Positions 23,693 through 32,032 of a stretch of DNA of 64,000 bases are shown piece after piece; position 1 is the stretch's first letter; each line of letters starts with the position of its first letter. A program made the position numbers and the translations under genes. Origin of the DNA: an uncultured Trueperaceae bacterium (GTDB lineage: Bacteria > Deinococcota > Deinococci > Deinococcales > Trueperaceae); the NCBI GenBank assembly GCA_937873495.1, contig CALMXZ010000013.1, forward strand, positions 1 to 64,000. The letters run 5' to 3'. The notes under the pieces are model-generated. The model saw only the letters and a program-made list of their open reading frames with translations, made no database searches and was not told the origin of the DNA.

Positions 23693-24622
23693 TCAGCGGT
23701 AGCGCACCCGGGGGTCTATCAGCCCGTACGCCACGTCGGTGATCACGTTCACGACGATGACTATCAGGGTCATGACCAGGACGATGCCCTGGATGAGGAC
23801 GAAGTCACGCGTGTACACCGACTGGATCGCCAACTGTCCGAGCCCCGGCCAGCCGAACACGGTCTCGACCACTACGGAGCCGCCGATCAGTTGAGAGAAC
23901 TGGATGGTTATCACGGTGATCGGCGCCATCAGCGAGTTCCGCAGCACGTGCCGGTAGTTGATGCGCGCGGGCGGCACCCCCTTGGCGCGGGCAGTACGGA
24001 TGAAGTCCTGGCTGATCACGTCCAGGACCGCCGATCTCGTGAGGCGGGCAAGGAGGGCGGTCGTCGGCAGCGATAGGGCCACGGCGGGGAGCACCAGGTG
24101 CCGCCACGTCCCTGACCCGCTGGTGGGCAGGATGCGCAGGTAGAGGCCGAACAGCAAGATGAACAGGATGGCTAGATAGAAGCGCGGCACCGCTTGGCCG
24201 ATCACGATGAGGAAGCGGATGAGGTTGTCGAGCCAGCGGCCGCGGTTGAGCGCCGCGATCGTTCCGAGGGGCAGGGACACGATGACGGACAGGGCGAGGC
24301 CGGCCGCGGCCAGGCCGAGGCTGGCGCCGAACCGCTCGCCTATCAGCGTCGCGACCGGCTTCGAGTAGCGCAACGACTGACCGAGGTCGCCCTTGAGCAG
24401 GCCGCGGACGTAGTCGAAGAACTGCAGGTAGACGGGTCGGTCGAGCCCCCAGGTCGACCGCAGCTCAGCCACGGCCTCGGGCGTCGCGAAGTCGCCGAGG
24501 TAGAGCTGCGCCGGGTCGCCCGTCAGGCGCACCAGGAAGAAGACGAGCGCGAGCAAGACCAGGAGCGTGGGAACGGCCTGGAGGAGTCGCCCTGCGATGT
24601 AGGAAACTGGTACGCCGAACAT
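23693..24622 (-). CDS. DppB-type ABC importer permease
   Basis: 309 residues from the ATG at 24622; the longer frame to 24676 runs through a stem-loop and is not used. The first helix is about 14-34 (LLQAVPTLLVLLALVFFLV). It is followed by LTGDPAQLYLGDFATPEAVAEL, a coupling loop FIRTARAKGVPPARINYRHV, and the DVAYGLIDPRVRYR terminus. Last gene of a minus-strand set (DppC, M19, binding protein, DppB). Confidence 0.92.
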   Translation of the reverse strand: MFGVPVSYIAGRLLQAVPTLLVLLALVFFLVRLTGDPAQLYLGDFATPEAVAELRSTWGLDRPVYLQFFDYVRGLLKGDLGQSLRYSKPVATLIGERFGASLGLAAAGLALSVIVSLPLGTIAALNRGRWLDNLIRFLIVIGQAVPRFYLAILFILLFGLYLRILPTSGSGTWRHLVLPAVALSLPTTALLARLTRSAVLDVISQDFIRTARAKGVPPARINYRHVLRNSLMAPITVITIQFSQLIGGSVVVETVFGWPGLGQLAIQSVYTRDFVLIQGIVLVMTLIVIVVNVITDVAYGLIDPRVRYR

Positions 24623-24647
24623 CCGACTCTCCCGGTGTGAAGGGCGC

Positions 24648-24674
24648 GTTGGCCGGCCCCCTCGGCCGGCCAAC
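24648..24674 (-). terminator. stem-loop between binding protein and DppB
   Basis: GTTGGCCGGCC (24648-24658) pairs with GGCCGGCCAAC (24664-24674) over a 5-nt loop. There is no T-run on the minus strand. It lies just after the binding-protein stop, so it more likely sets transcript ratio or 3'-end stability than ends transcription fully. Confidence 0.5.
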
Positions 24675-24691
24675 ACGCTTGGATCCGCAGG

Positions 24692-26215
24692 TCAGTCCTT
24701 GGGCTTGACGTCGTAGAGGAACAGGAACTGGTCTTCCCTCGGCACGAAGCCCTCTACCGTGGTGCGCGTGCCGTAGTAGTCGTAAGGGGCGAACAGGTAG
24801 ATGCCGTACGGCGACTCGCGGTCGATCTGGAGGAGCTGCGCGTAGAGCTCGGCCCTGCGGTCCGGGTCGACGGTGCGCGCGCTCTCGTTGTAGGCAGTCC
24901 ACCACTCGTCAGACCACGTGAGGAGGGGCGCCCCGCGAGCTTCCTTGCCGAAGGCCATGTAGTTGAACGTGAAGTCGAGGTCGGGCGAGAAGAGCAGGCC
25001 GAACGCGATGATGTGGCCGAGGGTCCGCTCCTTGCGCTCGGTGTTGAACTGCCCCCACTCCAGCGCGCGCTGCGTGACGGTCAGGCCGACGGACTCGAGG
25101 TAGGAGGCGAGAATCTCACCGACCTCCTTGTCCTTCGGGTAGGTGCCGACCGTGTAGGCGAGCGTCACGGGGAACCCGTTCGGGTAGCCGGCCGCTGCCA
25201 GCATCTGCCTGGCGCGCTCGGGGTCGTAGCCGAACGGCTCGACCTCCGAGTAGCCGAACTCCGCCGGCAGGGCGAACTCGCCGCCCAGCGTGGCGGCCTT
25301 GCCGCCGAAGACGGAGTCGACGATCGCCTGCACGTCGACCGCGTAGTTCAGAGCCAGCCGGACGTTGGGGTCGAGCAGGGGCTCGCCGCCCGGCATCTCG
25401 GCGTTGTAGGCGGCGAGGAACTTGCGCAGGCCGAGCAGTGAGTGCACCTCGACGCCGTCCACCGACTGCAGCCGGTCCGCCGCGGTGTCGGACAGCAGGT
25501 AGGCGATGTCCACCTCGCCGGCCTCGAGCGCCGCGCCGCGCGCGAAGTCGTCCGGCATGATCCGGAACACCACGTGCTCGTAGCCGGGCGTGCCGCGCCA
25601 GTACGCGTCGTTGCGCGAGAAGAGCACGCGGCTGCCGGCCTCGTGCGCGTCGAAGAGGTACGGCCCGGTGCCGATGGGCGCCTGCCCGAAGCCTTCCGGC
25701 CCGACCTCGGCGTAGTACGCGGGCGGCACCACGTAGCCGTAACGCCCGAGGCGCGTGATGAGCGTCGGGACGGGCGCCTTCGTGCGCACGATCAGGTGCA
25801 GGTCGTCGACGACCTCGAGCTCGGCGTCCTTGAGCCCGGCCGACGCTTGCGCCATCACCGGCTGTTGGCGCCAGGCGTCGATGCTGAACCGAACGGCCTC
25901 GGCGTTGAGCGGCTCGCCGTTGCTGAAGGAGATGCCGGGCTTCAGCGTCAGGACCAGCTCGGTCTCGGAGCGGAACTCCCAACCCTCAAGCAGCCAGGGG
26001 ATCGTGCGCATCGTGCCCGGCTCGAACACGGCGAGCTTCTCCATCGTCGCCTGGATGATGGCTTCGTTGGCGGCCGCCGTCGTCAGGAGCGGGTTCAGTG
26101 TCACGGGGTCCTGGTTGTGCGCGATCGTCAGCGTCTGCGCCGAAGCCACGGCGAGCAGCGTCGCGGCGACCACGACCAGGATGAGGTGTTTGAGTCTTCT
26201 TGCACCTGTTCTCAT
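24692..26215 (-). CDS. family 5 ABC substrate-binding protein
   Basis: 507 residues. Signal peptide about 1-26 (LLAVASAQ), no lipobox. Family 5 features: LTLKPGISFSNGEPLNAEAVRFS, PIGTGPYLFDAHEAGSRVLFS, NVRLALNYAVDVQAIVDSVF and RQMLAAAGYPNGFPV. It diverges from the other binding proteins in the window (LTIAHNQDPVTLNPLL near the start), so its ligand probably differs. It begins 10 bp after the M19 stop and is followed by a stem-loop and DppB. Confidence 0.92.
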   Translation of the reverse strand: MRTGARRLKHLILVVVAATLLAVASAQTLTIAHNQDPVTLNPLLTTAAANEAIIQATMEKLAVFEPGTMRTIPWLLEGWEFRSETELVLTLKPGISFSNGEPLNAEAVRFSIDAWRQQPVMAQASAGLKDAELEVVDDLHLIVRTKAPVPTLITRLGRYGYVVPPAYYAEVGPEGFGQAPIGTGPYLFDAHEAGSRVLFSRNDAYWRGTPGYEHVVFRIMPDDFARGAALEAGEVDIAYLLSDTAADRLQSVDGVEVHSLLGLRKFLAAYNAEMPGGEPLLDPNVRLALNYAVDVQAIVDSVFGGKAATLGGEFALPAEFGYSEVEPFGYDPERARQMLAAAGYPNGFPVTLAYTVGTYPKDKEVGEILASYLESVGLTVTQRALEWGQFNTERKERTLGHIIAFGLLFSPDLDFTFNYMAFGKEARGAPLLTWSDEWWTAYNESARTVDPDRRAELYAQLLQIDRESPYGIYLFAPYDYYGTRTTVEGFVPREDQFLFLYDVKPKD

Positions 26216-26224
26216 CTGTTCCTC

Positions 26225-27250
26225 CTACTTCCAGACCTGGCTGAAGACACGCATGAAGTTGCCGCCGAGGATCTTCGAGGTGTCCGCCTCGGAGAACCCG
26301 CGCCTGAGCAGGTTGGCCGTCAGGTTCGGCCAGTCACGCCAGCGCGAGAAGCCGGCGGCGTGCTTCTCCGTCGGGCCGTAGCCCCCGAAGAAGGTCGGGA
26401 AGGTCTTCTCGAACTTCTTCCGACCGACGTGGGCGAAGTGGTTGTCGTACTGGAAGTTGTCCGTTCCGATGCCGGCGTGGTCGATCCCGACGAGCCCGAC
26501 CACGTACTCGATGTGGTCGATGTAGTCGTCGATGCTGGGCCGCTGACCGCGGGCCTTCTCGACCATGATGGAGTGCGGGCACAGGCCGATGACGCCGCCG
26601 GTGCCGGCGACCGCCCTGATCAGCTCGTCGCTGACGTTCCGCCTGTGCGGGTTGAGCGCCCTGACCCCCGCGTGGGAGATGGTGACGGGGGCTCGCGAGT
26701 GCTTCGCGGCGTCCAGGCTGGTGCGTTCGCCGCCGTGGGAGAGGTCCACGACGACGCCGAGGCGGTTCAGCTCCTCGACGGCCTTCTGGCCGATGCGCGT
26801 AAGGCCGGTGTCGTTCGGCTCCATGCAGCCGCAGCCGATGGCGTTGCGCTCGTTGTAAGTCAGCTGCCCGATCCGGAGGTCGAGCTTGTAGAGCGCCCAG
26901 AGGTTCCTGGTGTCGTCTCCCATGGCGTGAAGGCCCTGGGTGCTGAGGATCACGCCCACCCGGCCGCTCCGCTTCGCCTCGTGGATGTCGTCGGCCGTGC
27001 GCACGATGAGCGCCTTGTCGGAGACGGACTCGATGATCCCGTGCTCTTCGTAGAGGCGATGCACCGCGCCGTGGAAGTCGTACGGGAAGGAGTCGGCGAT
27101 GGCGGAGTCGTTGAAGGCGGTGACCCCGCTGGCGAGGATGTGGTCGAACATCATGTCGTTGATCTCGGAATCCGGGTCGATGGGCGCGTACGTCTTGTTG
27201 AAGAGCCCGTCGATGATCGTCGCCTGCTTATGCAGATCAGCTGCTGACAT
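26225..27250 (-). CDS. M19 membrane-dipeptidase-family protein, atypical metal site
   Basis: 341 residues with no signal peptide, so likely cytoplasmic. The TIM-barrel family is identified by NERNAIGCGCMEPNDTGLTRIG, VVDLSHGGERT (His172), ISHAGVRALNPHRRNVSDE (His193) and IGTDNFQYDN (Asp264). The usual N-terminal His-x-Asp zinc pair is replaced by DGLFNK (14-19), and the bridging Glu position reads STQGL (103-107). A canonical two-zinc site therefore looks impossible without other ligands. The paralog at 57952 has the same changes. It lies between DppC and the binding protein, consistent with hydrolysis of the imported compound. Confidence 0.82.
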   Translation of the reverse strand: MSAADLHKQATIIDGLFNKTYAPIDPDSEINDMMFDHILASGVTAFNDSAIADSFPYDFHGAVHRLYEEHGIIESVSDKALIVRTADDIHEAKRSGRVGVILSTQGLHAMGDDTRNLWALYKLDLRIGQLTYNERNAIGCGCMEPNDTGLTRIGQKAVEELNRLGVVVDLSHGGERTSLDAAKHSRAPVTISHAGVRALNPHRRNVSDELIRAVAGTGGVIGLCPHSIMVEKARGQRPSIDDYIDHIEYVVGLVGIDHAGIGTDNFQYDNHFAHVGRKKFEKTFPTFFGGYGPTEKHAAGFSRWRDWPNLTANLLRRGFSEADTSKILGGNFMRVFSQVWK

Positions 27251-27267
27251 CTGTGTTGTTCCCTTCG

Positions 27268-28134
27268 TTACCTGGACCTGAGTGCGGGGTCGAAGCGGTC
27301 GCGCAGTGCGTCGCCTATGAAGTTGAGAGCGAGGATCGTCAAGGTGATCACGAGGCCGGGCAGCACCGAGGCCCAGGGGGCTTGGAAGATGTACTGGCGC
27401 GCCTCGCCGACCATCGCCCCCCAGGAGGAGGCCGGCGGCGAGATGCCCATGCCGAGGAAGCTGATGCTCGATTCGAGCAGGATGAAGCGCGAGACCAGGT
27501 AGGTCCCCATGACCGTGATCGTCGACATGAGGTTGGGCAGGAGGTGACGCAGGATGATCCGTGGGGAGCGGGAGCCGAGGGCGACGGAGGATTCGACGAA
27601 CGGCCTGCTGCGCAGCGCGAGGGCGTCGGCCCGGATCACGCGCGTGCAGTCCGCCCAGCCGGTGAAGGCGAGGATGGCGACGAGTGTCCAGAGCCCCCTG
27701 CCAAGGATGGCAGCCAGCGCCACGGCGACGAGGATCACGGGTAGTGATAGCAGCGCGTCGACGACCCTGAGCACGACCGCCTCGAACGCTCCGCCGAGGT
27801 AGCCGGCCGCGACGCCGAAGCCAACGGCGAGGACGATGGTGAGCGCCGCCGCGCCGACGGCGATCAGCAGCGTGTACCTGCCGCCGAACAGCAGGCGCGA
27901 GGAGATGTCCCTCCCGAGGGCGTCGGTGCCTAGGAGGTACCTCGTGCCCTGCTTACCCTCGCCCCCTACCGGCACGAACCTGTCCGACAGGTTGGTTACC
28001 TTCGGGTTGCGGGGGAGCCAGGAGTTCGGCAGCGATGAGCCGGCGACTGCCAGGAGCAGGAAGACGAGGCTGGCGACGGTCCAGACGTCGAGGCGCGTGC
28101 GCCTTCTGGGGTGCGGCCGAGCGGCTACTGACAT
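27268..28134 (-). CDS. DppC-type ABC importer permease
   Basis: 288 residues from the ATG at 28134; the longer open frame crosses the operator region. Helix 1 is about 17-35 (VASLVFLLLAVAGSSL). It is followed by YLLGTDALGRDISSRLLFGGRYTL, the coupling loop SVALGSRSPRIILRHLLPN, and the end IGDALRDRFDPALRSR. First gene of the set continuing with M19, binding protein and DppB. Its 5' region is shared with the divergent binding-protein gene at 28384. Confidence 0.9.
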   Translation of the reverse strand: MSVAARPHPRRRTRLDVWTVASLVFLLLAVAGSSLPNSWLPRNPKVTNLSDRFVPVGGEGKQGTRYLLGTDALGRDISSRLLFGGRYTLLIAVGAAALTIVLAVGFGVAAGYLGGAFEAVVLRVVDALLSLPVILVAVALAAILGRGLWTLVAILAFTGWADCTRVIRADALALRSRPFVESSVALGSRSPRIILRHLLPNLMSTITVMGTYLVSRFILLESSISFLGMGISPPASSWGAMVGEARQYIFQAPWASVLPGLVITLTILALNFIGDALRDRFDPALRSR

Positions 28135-28219
28135 GAGTAGCGTGAACTGTAACACCCAACACCTGGCTGCTGTCGAGCGGGTCGGGGCCGTCGGTAGTCG
28201 GCGGGACCCGGACCTAGTT

Positions 28220-28229
28220 TTGTCGACAA
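28220..28229. promoter_or_regulatory. GTCGAC-type operator (perfect TTGTCGACAA)
   Basis: A 10-bp perfect palindrome inside TTTTGTCGACAATCG. The same 15 bases recur at 46674-46688. The TnGT-N2-ACnA shape is what FCD-type GntR proteins usually bind. Confidence 0.6.
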
Positions 28230-28255
28230 TCGCCCCGTCGGGACCGCAGGGCTCC

Positions 28256-28284
28256 TTGACAGGCGCGCAGCGATTGTCTACAGT
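28256..28284 (+). promoter_or_regulatory. promoter of the 28384 importer operon with overlapping operator
   Basis: TTGACA (28256-28261), a 17-bp spacer and TACAGT (28279-28284). A half-conserved site TTGTCTACAG (28274-28283) overlaps the -10 box. This gives a leader of about 90 nt to the ATG at 28384, which has AGGAGG 7-8 bp upstream. Confidence 0.65.
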
Positions 28285-28329
28285 ACGTCCCAATCGCAGT
28301 CGAGGAACAGGGGAGCCGGTGCGTAGTTG

Positions 28330-28353
28330 CAGTCGACAATCGACCGTCGACAA
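28330..28353. promoter_or_regulatory. tandem GTCGACAATCG operators
   Basis: Two copies of GTCGACAATCG, starting at 28332 and 28346 (14 bp apart), lie in the leader downstream of the promoter. Placement suggests a roadblock or cooperative repression. Confidence 0.6.
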
Positions 28354-28383
28354 TCGTTAGGTGCCTAGACCAGGAGGAACAAG

Positions 28384-29937
28384 ATGAAGCGAGGCAATGA
28401 ACCCGTGAACAGGCTGGCGAGGCGGCTGTGGCTCGCGCTGCTGCTCGCCCTGCCGTTGCAGGCGCTGCTGGTCCATGCGCAGCAGGCCCCCGTCGAGGTA
28501 GTGATCGGGCTCACGGACGACCCGCCGTCCGGCGACCCCCACAAGTCGCGTGGCGCCAACGGCGGCCACCTGCTCTACAACGTCTACGAAGGCCTGGTCG
28601 CCCTCAACGGCGAGATGACGGAAGTGCTCCCCAAGCTCGCCACCTCGTGGGAGCAGGTCGACGAGTTCAGCTGGCGCTTCCACCTGCGCGAGGGCGTCAC
28701 GTTCCATAACGGCGAGCCGTTCAACGCCGAGGCCGTCAAGTACTCCATCGCCCGCCTGCTCGACCCGAACGCCGTGCGCCTCAACTCGGGCTACAAGCAC
28801 ATCAGCGAGGTGGAGATCGTCGACGACCATACGGTCGTGATCCACCTGTCCACCACCGATCCGATGTTCATCGAGCGGCTGCCCGACGTCCACATGGTGC
28901 CGCCCGTCTACACCGCCAGCGTCTCCGAGGAGGAGTTCGGGCGCAACCCGGTCGGCACGGGCCCCTACCGCTTCGTCGACTGGACCGTCGGCGACCACCT
29001 GACCCTCGAGGCCTACGACGGCTACTGGGGCACCAAGCCGGTGGTCGACAGGCTCGTGTTCCGCCCCATCCCGGAAGTCTCGACCCGCCTGGCGGAGCTG
29101 CAGACCGGCCGCGTCGACTTCATCACCGGCGTCAACTACGACACGGTCAGCGTCATAGAGAACGACCCCTCCCTCCGCGTCGAGTCGAACAGCGGGCGCC
29201 GCACCGTGTTCGTCCACGTCGACCAGCTCGGGGGCTTCGCGCCGCTCCAGGATGCCCGCGTCAGGCAGGCCGTCAGCCACGCCATCGACCGCCAGCTCCT
29301 CATCGACGGCGTCCTGAACGGTTACGGCACTCCGCTCGCCACGTTCTTCCGTCCGGACATGTTCGGCTTCGACGCCGACCTGCCCGCGCAGGCGTACGAC
29401 CCCGACCTCTCGCGCTCGCTGCTGGCCGAGGCCGGCTACCCCGACGGGTTCACCGTTCGCATGTCCACCAGCCCGACCACGGTGACGAAGGGCGACGAGA
29501 TCGCGCAAGCCATCGCGTCCATGCTCGGCGAGGTCGGCATCAAGGTCGACCTGCAGGTCGTCTCCGATCAGACGCAGCGCGACACGTACCTGGGGAACCC
29601 GGACAAGACCTCTGGCGCCGTCCCGCCGCTCTTCATGTGGAACTGGGGTTCCCAGCTCCCCGACGCCTCCAGCCCGCTGACCGGACTGCTGCGCACCGGT
29701 GGCGTCACCTCGTACATGTCGAACCCCGAGCTCGACGCGCTCATCGACCGCTTCGTGGCCGAGATGAACCCGGAGACGCGCCGCGCGCAGGCCATCGAGC
29801 TGCAGCAGTTCCTCTACACGGACCTGCCCGTGATCCCCCTCTACCTCCAGCTCGACCTCTACGGCGTCAACGAACGCATCGGGTGGACCGCCCGCAAGGA
29901 CGAATACATCCTCGGCGTCGACATGAGCCTGAGGTAA
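28384..29937 (+). CDS. family 5 ABC substrate-binding protein
   Basis: 517 residues. Signal peptide about 1-33 (ALLVHAQ), no lipobox. The start IGLTDDPPSGDPHKSRGANG marks a subgroup shared with the proteins at 47667 and 61163. Further blocks: LREGVTFHNGEPFNAEAVKYS, NPVGTGPYRFVDW, VRQAVSHAIDRQLLIDGVLN and LLAEAGYPDGFTVRM. It is first in a five-gene unit (binding protein, DppB, DppC, AtzG-like, amidase) under the GTCGAC-site promoter. The operon pairing predicts that an amide-containing compound is delivered to the amidase. Confidence 0.93.
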   Translation: MKRGNEPVNRLARRLWLALLLALPLQALLVHAQQAPVEVVIGLTDDPPSGDPHKSRGANGGHLLYNVYEGLVALNGEMTEVLPKLATSWEQVDEFSWRFHLREGVTFHNGEPFNAEAVKYSIARLLDPNAVRLNSGYKHISEVEIVDDHTVVIHLSTTDPMFIERLPDVHMVPPVYTASVSEEEFGRNPVGTGPYRFVDWTVGDHLTLEAYDGYWGTKPVVDRLVFRPIPEVSTRLAELQTGRVDFITGVNYDTVSVIENDPSLRVESNSGRRTVFVHVDQLGGFAPLQDARVRQAVSHAIDRQLLIDGVLNGYGTPLATFFRPDMFGFDADLPAQAYDPDLSRSLLAEAGYPDGFTVRMSTSPTTVTKGDEIAQAIASMLGEVGIKVDLQVVSDQTQRDTYLGNPDKTSGAVPPLFMWNWGSQLPDASSPLTGLLRTGGVTSYMSNPELDALIDRFVAEMNPETRRAQAIELQQFLYTDLPVIPLYLQLDLYGVNERIGWTARKDEYILGVDMSLR

Positions 29938-29955
29938 GCGACACCTACTCTCGAC

Positions 29956-29987
29956 TGGTTGGCCGGGGCGGACGCCCCGGCCAACCA
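29956..29987 (+). terminator. strong stem-loop between binding protein and DppB
   Basis: A 15-bp perfect inverted repeat (29956-29970 with 29973-29987), core GGTTGGCCGGGGC. There is no T-run after it. Likely it protects the 3' end of the binding-protein mRNA and reduces read-through into dppB. Confidence 0.55.
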
Positions 29988-30013
29988 CGCTAGTTGCCGG
30001 ATCGGAGCCGGAC

Positions 30014-30931
30014 TTGCTCTCTTACTCAGCGAGAAGGATCGCGCAAGCGGTCTTGGTGGTGTTCGCGGTTACGACCTTCGCGTTCGTGATCCTGCGAGCG
30101 GTCGGCGACCCGGCGCGCCTGCTCGTCAGCCCCGAAGGCACGATGGAGGACCTGCAGTCCTTGCGCCGCGTCCTCGGGCTCGACGTGCCGCTATGGCAAC
30201 AGTACGTGCGGTTCATCGGTCACAGCTTCGTCGGCGATTTCGGTTCGTCTTTCATCCACGGCACTGACGCGTTCAAGCTGGTCATCTCGCGGCTGCCCGC
30301 CACGCTGCTGCTCTCCGGCGCCGCCCTCCTCATCGGCGTGCCGTTCGGCATGCTCATGGGCGTCGTCGCCGCCGTCAACCGCAAGAAGGCCCTCGATCAG
30401 ATCGCCACGTTCCTGGCCGTCATAGGCCGCGCGACGCCGCACTTCTGGCTGGCGATCATGCTCATCATGGTGTTCAGCGTGCAGCTGCGCCTGTTGCCGC
30501 CGTCGGGCTACGGTTCGTTCGCGCACCTGATCATGCCCGCGGTGTCGCTGGGCGCCGGCTTGGCCGCCACCATCGCGCGCCTCACGCGCTCGTGCATGCT
30601 CGACGTCCTATCTCAAGACTACGTCCGCACGGCGAGGGCGAAAGGGCTCGGTCAGGACCGCGTCGTCCTCGGGCACGCGTTGAGGAACGCCCTCATCCCG
30701 GTCGTTACAGTCGTCGGCCTGCAACTGGGCTATCTGCTCGGCGGCGCCATCATCACCGAGACCGTCTTCGCCTGGCCGGGGATAGGGCGCCTGCTCATCA
30801 GCGCCATCAACAACTACGACTACCCCATCGTGCAGTCGGCCATCATCGTCATCGCTTCGGCCTTCGTGCTCATCAACGTGGCGGTCGACCTCGTGTACGC
30901 CCTGATCGATCCGAGGGTCCGTTATGACTGA
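30014..30931 (+). CDS. DppB-type ABC importer permease
   Basis: 305 residues starting at a TTG (30014), with GGAG about 8 bp upstream and no better start before the conserved helix. Features: AVGDPARLLVSPEGTMEDLQSL, six helices, YVRTARAKGLGQDRVVLGHA coupling loop, and the end DLVYALIDPRVRYD. Close paralog of the DppB proteins at 49290 and 62783. It overlaps DppC by 8 bp. Confidence 0.92.
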   Translation: MLSYSARRIAQAVLVVFAVTTFAFVILRAVGDPARLLVSPEGTMEDLQSLRRVLGLDVPLWQQYVRFIGHSFVGDFGSSFIHGTDAFKLVISRLPATLLLSGAALLIGVPFGMLMGVVAAVNRKKALDQIATFLAVIGRATPHFWLAIMLIMVFSVQLRLLPPSGYGSFAHLIMPAVSLGAGLAATIARLTRSCMLDVLSQDYVRTARAKGLGQDRVVLGHALRNALIPVVTVVGLQLGYLLGGAIITETVFAWPGIGRLLISAINNYDYPIVQSAIIVIASAFVLINVAVDLVYALIDPRVRYD

Positions 30932-31826
30932 TCCGGTGGCGTCGGCGCCCACCGCCGCCCGGAGCTCCGAGTCACGCGGCATCTCCCTTCGCTCGCTCCT
31001 TCGCAACAAGGCAGCGACCGCGGCGCTCGTCTACCTCCTTCTCGTCGGGTTGGCCGCCGCGCTGGCGCCCGTGCTGCCCATCGTCTCCCCTGACAAGCAG
31101 AACCTGCGGGCCCGCTTCGTCGCGCCCGTGTCGCAGGCCCCTGCGGCGGCCGGACATCCGCTCGGCACCGATCAGCTCGGTCGCGACATCCTGTCGCGCC
31201 TCGTCAACGGCGCGAGGGTATCGCTCTCCGTCGGTTTCCTTGTCGTCCTGATAGCTGCGGTGTTCGGTTCGGCGCTCGGCCTGCTCGCCGGTTACCTCGG
31301 GGGGCGCGTCGAGACGCTGATCATGCGGATCACGGACGTGTTCCTGGCGTTCCCCTTCCTGCTGCTCGCCGTGGTCTTCATGGCGACCTTGGGGCCGAGC
31401 CTGAAGAACGTGATCCTGGTCCTCAGCCTCACGGGCTGGGTGGAGTACGCGAGGGTGGTAAGGGCTCAGGTCCTCTCGCTGCGCAACATCGAGTACGTCA
31501 AGGCGGCGGAGAGCCTCGGAGCGCAGGCCCCCCGCCTGATGGCCAAGCACATCCTGCCGAACATCGTCGGCCCCACCATCGTCATCGCCAGCCTCCACGT
31601 GGGCAGCGTGATCATCGCCGAGGCCTCGTTGACCTTCCTCGGCCTCGGGGTGCCGCCATCGGTCCCGACCTGGGGCATGATGCTTGCCACCGGCCGCGAC
31701 TACCTGGCCGTCGCCTGGTGGTTGTCGACGCTGCCTGGAGTAGCGATCGTCCTCACCGTCCTCTCTCTCAACTTCCTCGGCGATTGGCTGAGGGACGCCA
31801 TAGACCCGACTCTCGGAAGGAGCTGA
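30924..31826 (+). CDS. DppC-type ABC importer permease
   Basis: 300 residues. The N-terminal helix (about 33-53) is followed by GHPLGTDQLGRDILSRLVNGARVSL, coupling loop ESLGAQAPRLMAKHILPN, and the end LGDWLRDAIDPTLGRS. The stop overlaps the start of the AtzG-like gene (TGATG), so importer and enzyme are co-translated. Confidence 0.92.
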   Translation: MTDPVASAPTAARSSESRGISLRSLLRNKAATAALVYLLLVGLAAALAPVLPIVSPDKQNLRARFVAPVSQAPAAAGHPLGTDQLGRDILSRLVNGARVSLSVGFLVVLIAAVFGSALGLLAGYLGGRVETLIMRITDVFLAFPFLLLAVVFMATLGPSLKNVILVLSLTGWVEYARVVRAQVLSLRNIEYVKAAESLGAQAPRLMAKHILPNIVGPTIVIASLHVGSVIIAEASLTFLGLGVPPSVPTWGMMLATGRDYLAVAWWLSTLPGVAIVLTVLSLNFLGDWLRDAIDPTLGRS

Positions 31827-32032
31827 TGGTTACGCAAGAGCTGGTTGGTTCCGATGCCGTAACGCTGGAGCAGGTCGACAAGGTCCTGCGCGCGCAGGGT
31901 TTCGCCGTGCCGCGCGCCGACCTCGAGGAGGTGACGGCGCGGATCAACGCGATCGTCGCCGGGTTCCTCCAACTCGACTACGTTGACACCCAGTTGGAGC
32001 CGTGGCCCCACGTGGGGGTGCTCCTCCGATGA
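31826..32032 (+). CDS. small AtzG/GatC-like amidase partner
   Basis: 68 residues: EQVDKVLRAQGFAVPRADLE, then EVTARINAIVAGFLQLDYVD and a short proline-containing tail. Size, helical pattern and position directly before an amidase-signature gene (4-bp overlap, ATGA) match AtzG/DUF4089 proteins, which bind and stabilise AtzE-type amidases in the way GatC supports GatA. The sequence match is only moderate; the context is strong. Confidence 0.65.
   Translation: MVTQELVGSDAVTLEQVDKVLRAQGFAVPRADLEEVTARINAIVAGFLQLDYVDTQLEPWPHVGVLLR

Noticed and set aside
25442-27247. Large plus-strand open frame (601 codons)
   Set aside because: Antisense to the binding-protein and M19 genes; repetitive Val/Asp/Arg text without any motif.
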